Shown piece by piece: positions 58,508 through 64,000 of a stretch of 64,000 bases of DNA. Numbering within the stretch: the first letter of the stretch is position 1; every line of letters begins with the position of its first letter. Location of the stretch: positions 4,278,001 through 4,342,000 of the forward strand of contig NZ_CP041203.1 in assembly GCF_008033115.1 (NCBI RefSeq). The letters are read 5' to 3'. The position numbers were made by a program, and so were the translations under genes. Below the pieces are notes generated by a model. The model did not search any database. It was not told the DNA's origin and was given only the letters and a program-made list of their open reading frames with translations. This stretch comes from Cellulomonas sp. Y8. Lineage in GTDB: Bacteria > Actinomycetota > Actinomycetes > Actinomycetales > Cellulomonadaceae.

Positions 58508-59755
58508 GTGCCCGCCAGCCTCACCGCGCGCCGGAACGCCCTGTTCCTGCTGTTCTTCCTTCCCGGCCTCACCATCGCGTCCTGGGTCACCCGGACGCCG
58601 GACGTGCGCGACCTCGTCGGCGCCTCGACGGCCGAGATGGGGCTGATCCTGTTCGGGCTCTCCGCCGGGTCGATGGTCGGCATCCTGTCGTCGGGCGCCC
58701 TCGTCGCCCGACGGGGGACCCGTCCGGTCATGCTCGCGGGCACCATTTCGGTCGCGGTCGGCGCCGCCGTGATCGGCGTCGGTGCGGCCCTCGGGTCGGG
58801 GCCGCTCGTCGCGGCGGGGCTGGCGCTGTTCGGGCTCGGCATGGGCGGCGGCGAGATCGCGCTCAACGTCGAGGGCGCGGAGGTCGAGCGCGGGCTCGGG
58901 CGGTCGACGATGCCCGCCATGCACGGCTGCTTCAGCCTCGGGACGGTGGTCGGCGCCGTGGCCGGCATGGTCCTGACGGCGGTCGGGTTCCCGGTCGTCG
59001 CGCACCTGGCCGCGGTCGCGGTCGTCGTCGCGGTCGCGCTGGTGCCCGCGATCCGGGTGATCCCGGCGGGCGTCGGTGTGCGGGCGCCCGCGGCCGGCGT
59101 GCGCGCGGACGGGGGAGTCGTCGCGGCGCGGCGCCCCGTGTGGCGCGACACCCGCCTCGTCATGATCGGCGGCATCATCCTGGCGCTCGCGCTGGCCGAG
59201 GGCACCGCCAACGACTGGCTGCCGCTCGTCATGGTCGACGGCCACGGGTTCGACGCCGCCCTGGGCTCCGCGGTGTACGCGGCGTTCGCCGCGGCGATGA
59301 CGCTCGGCCGGTTCGTCGGCGGCCGGTTCGTCGACCGGTTCGGCCGCGCTGCCGTCCTCGCCGTCAGCGCGGCCGTCGGCGCGGTCGGGCTGGCGCTCGT
59401 CATCTTCGTCGACCACCAGGCGGTGGCCGCGGCGGCCGCGGTGCTGTGGGGCCTCGGCGCGTCGCTGGGCTTCCCGGTCGCGCTGTCGGCGGCCGGCGAC
59501 ACCGCGGCGCCCGGTGAGGACGCGACCGCGCGCGTGTCCCTCGCGGCGACCATCGGCTACGTGGCGTTCCTCGTCGGCCCGCCGGCGCTCGGCTTCCTCG
59601 GCGACCACTTCGGGCTCCGGCACGCGCTCGTCCTGGTGCTGGTCCTCGTGGCCGCGGCGACCTTCCTCACCCCGGCGGCCCGCACCCCCGCCCGCGGTGG
59701 CGCGACCGACCCGGCGGCGGACCGCCCGGCCGAGCGCGCTGACCTGCCCGCCTGA
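58508..59755 (+). CDS. MFS transporter (TetR-controlled)
   Basis: 415-residue 12-helix major facilitator from GTG 58508, behind GAGGAG. First-half motifs LFFLPGLTIASWVTRTPDVRDLVGASTAEMGLILFGLSAGSMVGILSSG and ARRGTRPVMLAGTISVAVG; second half GGRFVDRFGRAAVLAVSAAVG. The MPAMHGCFSLGTVVGAVAG stretch is typical of the fucose permease-like or YbjJ-type subgroup. Substrate unknown; the divergent TetR suggests inducible efflux. Confidence 0.9.
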   Translation: MPASLTARRNALFLLFFLPGLTIASWVTRTPDVRDLVGASTAEMGLILFGLSAGSMVGILSSGALVARRGTRPVMLAGTISVAVGAAVIGVGAALGSGPLVAAGLALFGLGMGGGEIALNVEGAEVERGLGRSTMPAMHGCFSLGTVVGAVAGMVLTAVGFPVVAHLAAVAVVVAVALVPAIRVIPAGVGVRAPAAGVRADGGVVAARRPVWRDTRLVMIGGIILALALAEGTANDWLPLVMVDGHGFDAALGSAVYAAFAAAMTLGRFVGGRFVDRFGRAAVLAVSAAVGAVGLALVIFVDHQAVAAAAAVLWGLGASLGFPVALSAAGDTAAPGEDATARVSLAATIGYVAFLVGPPALGFLGDHFGLRHALVLVLVLVAAATFLTPAARTPARGGATDPAADRPAERADLPA

Positions 59756-59761
59756 CCCGTC

Positions 59762-59792
59762 CGACCCGCGGGAGGGGGACGCCCGCGGGTCG
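59762..59792 (+). terminator. Terminator after the MFS gene
   Basis: Arms CGACCCGCGGG (59762-59772) and CCCGCGGGTCG (59782-59792), 11-bp stem with a nine-base loop, between converging genes. Confidence 0.7.
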
Positions 59793-59825
59793 GGCGGACG
59801 TCCCGGACGGCCCCGCCGCGGGCCG

Positions 59826-60050
59826 TCAGGCGTCCGGGCGGGGTGCCGCCCCGGCGTACTCCGGCCGGCCCGCGGGCTCGTACGTCTGCACGGTGACCCC
59901 GCCCGGCGTCGTCGTGGACCGCACCAGCGCCAGCCGGAGGTCCGGGCCGTCCTGCGGGAACAGCCGGACGCCCTGGCCCACGACCACCGGGTAGACCAGC
60001 AGCGTCACCCGGTCGACCAGGCCGTGCGCGAGCGGCCACCGGACCAGCAC
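59826..60050 (-). pseudogene. Truncated RibD C-terminal / dihydrofolate reductase-like remnant
   Basis: Only ~74 codons remain: VRWPLAHGLVDRVTLLVYPVVVGQGVRLFPQDGPDLRLALVRSTTTPGGVTVQTYEP. This is the C-terminal third of a RibD_C-type reductase; the NADPH-binding part and start are missing. The remnant is in the same frame as the winged-helix gene and begins six codons after that gene's stop at 60069-60071, so it looks like a deletion junction. Confidence 0.7.
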
Positions 60051-60068
60051 GACGCCGGGCGACCGCGG

Positions 60069-60665
60069 TCAGCGCTCCCGGCCGAGGGTGGCGAGCAGGT
60101 CCTCGTGCAGCTCGAACCAGACGCGGTGCGCCGAGTCGCGGTCGGTCGCCGCGATCCACGACGGGACCTCCCGGGCCCGGTCGACCGCGTCGGCGAACCG
60201 CGCGCGATAGCCGACGAACCGGGGCAGCCCGGCGCCGAGCCGGGCCTCGACCAGGGCGAGCCCGCCGGCGGCGCCGTCGAGGTCCCGCAGGACCTCCACG
60301 AGGTCCGCCGGGGGCCGCGCCAGTCCGAGCTCGGTGAGCTGCCAGCGGGTGCAGGCGCCGACGACCCGGTCGTTCCACGGCAGGAACGCGTCGAGGACGG
60401 CCTGCACCTCCGCGCGCATCCCGAGGGCGTCGAGCTCCGCCGCGAGCAGGCGCTCGCCGCGGGCCCGTCCGCGCTCGGTCAGCGACCAGTCGTCCGGGCC
60501 GGCGAAGGGGACGCGGGCGGCGAGCCCAGCGGCCTCCGCGTCCAGGAGCGCGTCCTCCGCGAGGGTGCGGGGCAGGCCGGTGCGCGAGACGACCTGACCG
60601 GGGTCCGCCACGCCGCGCACCCGCAGCGCGTGCAGCACCGCGAGCAGAGCGCCCTGCCCGTTCAC
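60069..60665 (-). CDS. Winged-helix protein linked to PEP-synthase-like enzyme
   Basis: 198 residues from GTG 60665, overlapping the upstream stop (GTGA). Residues ~1-80 read as a winged helix (LLAVLHALRVRGVADPGQVVSRTGLPRTLAEDALLDAEAAGLAARV...WSLTERGRARGERL); residues ~85-198 form a helical domain ending in SAHRVWFELHEDLLATLGRER. The tight coupling to the ATP-grasp/His-swivel gene suggests a partner or regulator specific to it. Family not recognised. Confidence 0.75.
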   Translation of the reverse strand: MNGQGALLAVLHALRVRGVADPGQVVSRTGLPRTLAEDALLDAEAAGLAARVPFAGPDDWSLTERGRARGERLLAAELDALGMRAEVQAVLDAFLPWNDRVVGACTRWQLTELGLARPPADLVEVLRDLDGAAGGLALVEARLGAGLPRFVGYRARFADAVDRAREVPSWIAATDRDSAHRVWFELHEDLLATLGRER

Positions 60666-61732
60666 GACGCCGCCAGCCGGACGGTGCCCGCCGTCCCGTC
60701 GACGACCACGGGCGCGCCCTCGGGCAGGTCTCGCGCGCCGCGGACCCCGGTGACCGCGGGGACGCCCAGCTCGCGCGCGACGATCGCGGCGTGCGACAGC
60801 AGGCCGCCGACCTCCGTGACGACCGCGGCGGCGCGCGCCAGCGCGGGCGTCCAGGCCGGCGAGGTGGCCCGGCACACGAGCACCTCACCCGGCCGGAACC
60901 GGGGGAGGTCGTCGAGGCCGCGCAGGACGCGGACCCGTCCGCGGGCCGCCCCGGGGGCGGAGGGGGTGCCGACGGCGAGCGCCGCTCCCGCGACCCCGGA
61001 CCCGCCGGTCCCGGGCCGCGGGCCGGGGACGGCCGCGGTCCAGGCGGTGATCGGCCGCGCCTGGAGCGTCCAGACCGCGCCGTCGGCGTCCACCGCCCAC
61101 TCGACGTCCTGCCCTCCGCCCAGCAGGCCCTCGACGCGCTCGGCGACGTCCGCGACGGCCCGGACGCGGCCCGGGTCGAGGACGCCGTGGCCGCGTTCGA
61201 CGTGCACGGACCGGCCGGGGTCGACGTGCCAGCGCTCGGGATCGGCGTCGCCGGAAGCCAGCCGGTCCGCGAGACCGGGCACGGCTTCCACGACCGTCGC
61301 CCGCGCGCCGGTGACCGGGTGCCGGGTGAAGGCCACGCCCGCCACGGCCGGCACGAGCATCGGCTGGACCAGCACCGCGACGCCGCCCCCGGTCGGTGCG
61401 CCGAGCGCCGTGGCGTAGGTGGCGGCCGCGGCGGTCGCCGCCGCGACCTCGCGCACCGCCGCCACGACGTCGGCGGCCCGGACGTGCAGGAGGGTGCGGA
61501 ACTGCCCCGCGTACGAGGAGCCGGGCGCGTCCTCCACCGCGGCGGACGACCGCACCGCGAAGGTGTCGCCGCCGAGCGCGCGCAGGTGGCCCGGGAGATG
61601 GCGCGGCCACCCGGCGTCGCCGGCCCGGGGTACCACCACGCCGTCGGGGACCCGGAAGCCCGCCGCGAGCAGCCTCCCGAGCGTGCGGGCCTTGGCGCCG
61701 CTCTCCGGGCCGGCGTCCCGGAGGGTGACCAC
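60662..61732 (-). CDS. Compact PEP-synthase-like phosphotransferase (ATP-grasp plus His swivel)
   Basis: 356 residues from GTG 61732. Residues ~10-225 are a PPDK/PEP-synthase ATP-binding domain (AKARTLGRLLAAGFRVPDGVVVP, FAVRSSAAVEDAPGSSYAGQF, VAVLVQPMLVPAVAGVAFTRHPVTG, VEWAVDADGAVWTLQARPI); residues ~260-356 are the swivelling phosphohistidine domain, active His at about 314 in TEVGGLLSHAAIVARELGVPAV. The PEP/pyruvate barrel of PPDK and the substrate domain of rifampin phosphotransferase are both absent, so the acceptor must be another molecule or protein. Confidence 0.85.
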   Translation of the reverse strand: MVTLRDAGPESGAKARTLGRLLAAGFRVPDGVVVPRAGDAGWPRHLPGHLRALGGDTFAVRSSAAVEDAPGSSYAGQFRTLLHVRAADVVAAVREVAAATAAAATYATALGAPTGGGVAVLVQPMLVPAVAGVAFTRHPVTGARATVVEAVPGLADRLASGDADPERWHVDPGRSVHVERGHGVLDPGRVRAVADVAERVEGLLGGGQDVEWAVDADGAVWTLQARPITAWTAAVPGPRPGTGGSGVAGAALAVGTPSAPGAARGRVRVLRGLDDLPRFRPGEVLVCRATSPAWTPALARAAAVVTEVGGLLSHAAIVARELGVPAVTGVRGARDLPEGAPVVVDGTAGTVRLAAS

Positions 61733-61738
61733 CCCCCG

Positions 61739-62122
61739 TCACGGCCGGTCCGCGCGCGACAGCACCCGGGCCATCCGCTGCTGGGCCGCCTGCCCGGAGC
61801 CGAGGCCGAGGGCGGCCGCGATCTCCTGGAAGGTGAGGCCGGCGGCGCGGGCCGAGAAGAGCAGCGCCGCCTCGACCTGGTCCAGCTCCGCGCGCGCGGC
61901 CCCCAGCAGCCCCAGGCCGGCCGCGACGACGTCCGCGCCGACGGCGGGGTCGGCCGCTCGCCACGCGGCGAGGCGCACGAGGTCGCCGTCCCCCGACGGC
62001 TGGGCGGGGTGCTGCCACGGGCGTGCGGACAGGTCGTTGCCCCCGGCGCGGCGCAGGACGGCGCGGTGTGCGTCGAGGGCGGCGGCGCGGGTCTGGTCGT
62101 CGGGGCATGGTGGCCATCCCAC
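61739..62122 (-). CDS. Sigma-70 region 4-like HTH protein
   Basis: 127 residues from GTG 62122. The C-terminal half DQVEAALLFSARAAGLTFQEIAAALGLGSGQAAQQRMARVLSRA reads as a sigma region 4/LuxR-type helix-turn-helix; the first half is Ala-rich and unclassified. It is first in the cassette, six bases ahead of the PEP-synthase-like gene, and directly downstream of a tandem operator. Confidence 0.75.
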   Translation of the reverse strand: MGWPPCPDDQTRAAALDAHRAVLRRAGGNDLSARPWQHPAQPSGDGDLVRLAAWRAADPAVGADVVAAGLGLLGAARAELDQVEAALLFSARAAGLTFQEIAAALGLGSGQAAQQRMARVLSRADRP

Positions 62123-62126
62123 GACA

Positions 62127-62155
62127 TCAACGGCGTGTTGTCAACGAGATGTTGA
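62127..62155. promoter_or_regulatory. Tandem CAAC-N5-GTTG operator of the HTH/PEP-synthase cassette
   Basis: Two adjoining inverted repeats: TCAAC-GGCGT-GTTGT (62127-62141) and TCAAC-GAGAT-GTTGA (62141-62155), centres 14 bases apart, ending five bases from the cassette start codon. The minus strand also reads TTGACA here. Clearly more AT-rich than the surroundings. Confidence 0.65.
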
Positions 62156-62265
62156 TCCAGGCTCTCGCGCTGCGGCGGGGCGGGCGCCGCTCGCCGTCCG
62201 GGTTGCCCGGAACGGGAACCCGCGCCACGATTCCGGCACGCGCCGCCGGAGCCGAGGAGACCACC

Positions 62266-62613
62266 GTGACGTTCGACCCGTGGGGCCTGGTCAGCATCGT
62301 GGTGATCTTCGGGGTGGTGCTGCTCACCCGGGTCGTCGTGCGCCGTGCGACCGCGAGCCGCCAGCCGGACTACCGCGAGGAGGGGCGGCGCATCCGGGAC
62401 ATGACGCCCGCGTCGAAGGCGGTCGCGGTCCTCGCCGGCGTCGCGCTGGTCGGCGTGGTGGTGACCCGGTCGCTCGACCCGGTGCCCGGGCTGTTCTGGG
62501 TCTGCGTGGCCGTCGTGATCGGGTGCGGGCTGGTCGTCGCCGTCAGCGAGTACCGCCGCGTGCGGCGCGACCCCCGGCTGCCGGAGTACCGCGGGGAGCG
62601 GCCGCCGACCTGA
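62266..62613 (+). CDS. Small membrane protein
   Basis: 115 residues from GTG 62266 behind GAGGAG. Hydrophobic segments at about 7-24 (GLVSIVVIFGVVLLTRVVV), 50-68 (AVAVLAGVALVGVVV) and 75-95 (LFWVCVAVVIGCGLVVAVS); basic tail (RVRRDPRLPEYRGERPPT). Divergent from the cassette. Family not recognised. Confidence 0.7.
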   Translation: MTFDPWGLVSIVVIFGVVLLTRVVVRRATASRQPDYREEGRRIRDMTPASKAVAVLAGVALVGVVVTRSLDPVPGLFWVCVAVVIGCGLVVAVSEYRRVRRDPRLPEYRGERPPT

Positions 62614-62635
62614 CGGGGCCGGGCTGAGCGAGGGC

Positions 62636-62707
62636 TCAGTCCTCCGCGCCGACGCTCGTCGCCGTGATCAGCCGGACCCGGAGACCCCGGCGCTCCTGCG
62701 TGCTCAC
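62636..62707 (-). CDS. Possible 23-codon ORF coupled to the small membrane gene
   Basis: GTG 62707 overlaps the upstream stop as GTGA and encodes STQERRGLRVRLITATSVGAED before TGA. The coupling mirrors that of real genes in this window, but the frame is too short to judge; it may be a degraded gene end. Confidence 0.2.
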   Translation of the reverse strand: MSTQERRGLRVRLITATSVGAED

Positions 62708-62904
62708 GTCCGCCGGCCCCGCTCGCGCAGCCACAGGACGAACAGCGCGACCGCGCACACGGCCACCACCGCGCTCGACACGGCGGCGACGCGCTCGCCG
62801 TCCGCGATCGACCACCCGCAGCCGAGCACCCCGAGCACGAACATCGCCGCCGCGAGGACCAGCATCCAGCCGGCGGGGACGCGGCGCCCCACGACCTGAG
62901 ACAT
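62704..62904 (-). CDS. Small two-helix membrane protein
   Basis: 66 residues, ATG 62904. Basic start (MSQVVGRRVPAGW), helix MLVLAAAMFVLGVLGCGWSI, short loop DGERVAA, helix VSSAVVAVCAVALFVLWLRERGRR. Typical of hypothetical actinobacterial small membrane proteins; function unknown. Confidence 0.6.
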   Translation of the reverse strand: MSQVVGRRVPAGWMLVLAAAMFVLGVLGCGWSIADGERVAAVSSAVVAVCAVALFVLWLRERGRRT

Positions 62905-62952
62905 GCGTCGAGCGTGGCAGAGGACGGGGCGGGCCGCAGCGGGAGCGCCGGG

Positions 62953-63939
62953 CTACGGGATCTCCGGATGCGCCGCGAGGTACGCCTCCGCGACGGGGAC
63001 GACGGCGCGCATGTGCGCGAGCCGCGCCTCCAGCTCGGCGCGGAACATCAGCAGCACCGGCGCCTGTGCCGCCGCCTCGGCGTCAGCCATCCGCGGCACG
63101 AAGTCGACCTCGGCCTTGCACCGGACGTCCGTGACGGCGAGCGCCACGCTCTCCCTGTCCCACCGGCTCGTCGACGCCCCCGCGACGGCGTAGCCGCCGT
63201 CGCCGCCCGCGGGCTCGAGGCCGTGCTCGGCGAGGCAGGCGGTCCAGTCGGCGACCGCGCTGCGGCTCGCCTCGGACGCCACCGCGACCTCGTGCGCCTG
63301 GCCCAGCGCGTCCGCGAGCTCGTAGCTCCCGTCGGTCTCGGGGCTCATCGCCCGGACGGTCTCCGACCTGCCGCAGTCCTCCCAGACCGACATCGGCACG
63401 TCGGCGTCCACCGCACCGGCGGCGCGGCCGCCCTCCGGGGGGACCGCGTAGCCGTACTCCTGCGCCTCCGCGAGGTCCCACACGCCGAAGGTCCGGTCGC
63501 TGTGCGGGTCGCGCGGGAGCGCGGTCTCCCACGCGATCGGGCGGCCGACCTCCGCCTCGGCGCAGCGCTTCATCTCCCAGGAGCGCGCGAGCCAGACCGT
63601 CGCCCACTCCTCGGCCGTGAGGTCGTACCGGGCCAGCGGGTACGTGATCGTCCCCGCGACCGGGTCGACCTCGGCGTGCAGGTCGGCCTCCGGGATCGTC
63701 GGTGAGGGGGAGGAGGTGCCCGCGGGCTGGAGGTCGGCCGGCACGGCGTCGAGGGCGCGCACGCCGGACCACGCGCCGGTGAGGACGAGCGCCGTCGCCG
63801 CCAGCACCGCGCCGCCGCGCGCGAGGCGCCGGCGCCTGCCCCCGCGCACGACCGCGGCGACGTCGACGGACATCGCCGGCATCTCGGCGTCCGCCCGGGC
63901 CCGCAGGGTCCGGGCCAGGTCGTCGTCGCGGGCGCTCAT
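62953..63939 (-). CDS. Membrane-anchored protein, possible anti-sigma-like
   Basis: 328 residues, ATG 63939 (ATGA overlap with the gene upstream). A cytoplasmic N-terminus (MSARDDDLARTLRARADAEMPAMSVDVAAVVRGGRRRRLARG) precedes one membrane helix (AVLAATALVLTGAWSGV, about 44-60), then an extracellular domain with four spaced Cys (KRCAEAE, EDCGRSE, TACLAEHG, VRCKAEV) that may form two disulfides. The arrangement resembles anti-sigma factors or sensor proteins encoded behind ECF sigma genes; no zinc anti-sigma motif is seen. Confidence 0.75.
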   Translation of the reverse strand: MSARDDDLARTLRARADAEMPAMSVDVAAVVRGGRRRRLARGGAVLAATALVLTGAWSGVRALDAVPADLQPAGTSSPSPTIPEADLHAEVDPVAGTITYPLARYDLTAEEWATVWLARSWEMKRCAEAEVGRPIAWETALPRDPHSDRTFGVWDLAEAQEYGYAVPPEGGRAAGAVDADVPMSVWEDCGRSETVRAMSPETDGSYELADALGQAHEVAVASEASRSAVADWTACLAEHGLEPAGGDGGYAVAGASTSRWDRESVALAVTDVRCKAEVDFVPRMADAEAAAQAPVLLMFRAELEARLAHMRAVVPVAEAYLAAHPEIP

Positions 63940-64000
63940 CGGTCGCTCCTGTCCCGGGCGCCGCCCGCGTCGGTGTGGTCGGGGGCGAGGACGACGCGGA
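63936..64000 (-). CDS. C-terminal end of an unidentified gene (truncated by window edge)
   Basis: Reading frame entering from beyond base 64000 and ending at TGA 63936-63938: RVVLAPDHTDAGGARDRSDR. The tail carries no family signature. Its ATGA coupling to the putative anti-sigma-like gene makes an ECF sigma factor a reasonable guess. Confidence 0.5.
   Translation of the reverse strand, partial: RVVLAPDHTDAGGARDRSDR

Noticed and set aside
60662..61732. Rifampin phosphotransferase
   Set aside because: ATP-grasp and phosphohistidine domains are present, but the roughly 400-residue rifampin-binding domain is absent and no RAE precedes the operon; so called only PEP-synthase-like.

Overview
The window is about 64 kb of very GC-rich DNA (roughly 73-75% by eye) from an actinobacterium. 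The Pup-proteasome genes prcBA-pafA, the uvrC-rapZ-yvcK-whiA-gap-pgk-tpiA-secG-rbpA run, the xerD-parA-scpAB-rluB-tyrA-cmk-plsC-der run and a DUF222/HNH '13E12-like' endonuclease are all actinobacterial hallmarks. The overall gene content resembles Cellulomonas and its relatives; that assignment is inference, not proof. Genes are packed tightly: about fifteen neighbouring pairs overlap by ATGA or GTGA, and many starts sit 6-7 bases after a TANNNT box with no Shine-Dalgarno, as expected of leaderless mRNAs.

Layout. 1-2.8 kb: end of prcB, then prcA and pafA (20S proteasome and Pup ligase). 2.9-6.3 kb: FKBP lipoprotein, hisF, small membrane protein, coaE, pcp. 6.4-8.0 kb: DUF222-HNH gene on the minus strand. 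8.3-13.3 kb: uvrB, a VOC protein, and two tandem TerC genes, the first behind a yybP-ykoY-type (Mn2+) riboswitch. 13.3-19.3 kb: YciI-like protein, acyl-CoA dehydrogenase, a DUF4190-like Pro/Gly-rich membrane protein, metallo-beta-lactamase and a GH15 enzyme. 19.3-24.9 kb: uvrA (with a LexA/SOS box), OsmC, uvrC. 24.9-32.0 kb: rapZ, yvcK, whiA, then lower glycolysis (gap, pgk, tpiA), secG and rbpA. 32.3-36.6 kb, minus strand: tal-zwf-opcA-pgl (pentose phosphate pathway). 36.9-48.1 kb: ctaB, xerD, parA, scpAB, rluB, tyrA, cmk, plsC, der and a membrane protein. 48.3-50.4 kb: frameshifted GntR regulator, MFS exporter and tRNA-Pro(GGG). 50.5-64 kb is accessory: DUF1232 protein, a HelD/HelR-like helicase, small lipoproteins, P-loop kinase, DUF2945 protein, methyltransferase, HNH nuclease, a TetR/MFS pair, a truncated RibD-like remnant, a three-gene cassette with a compact PEP-synthase-like enzyme, and an anti-sigma-like gene running off the end.

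Highlights. (1) The helicase at 51032-53206 has a 19-bp palindrome 57 bp upstream of its start that closely matches my recollection of the rifamycin-associated element (RAE). This suggests a rifamycin-responsive HelR that frees RNA polymerase from the drug. (2) The terC riboswitch has a readable translational switch: the CCTCC strand closing the aptamer also belongs to a perfect 10-bp stem burying the ribosome binding site. (3) tpiA is broken by a 7-bp tandem duplication and the GntR gene by a one-base loss in a G run; each is either real or an assembly error. (4) The HTH / compact PEP-synthase-like / winged-helix cassette lies under a tandem CAAC-N5-GTTG operator and is, to my knowledge, uncharacterised.
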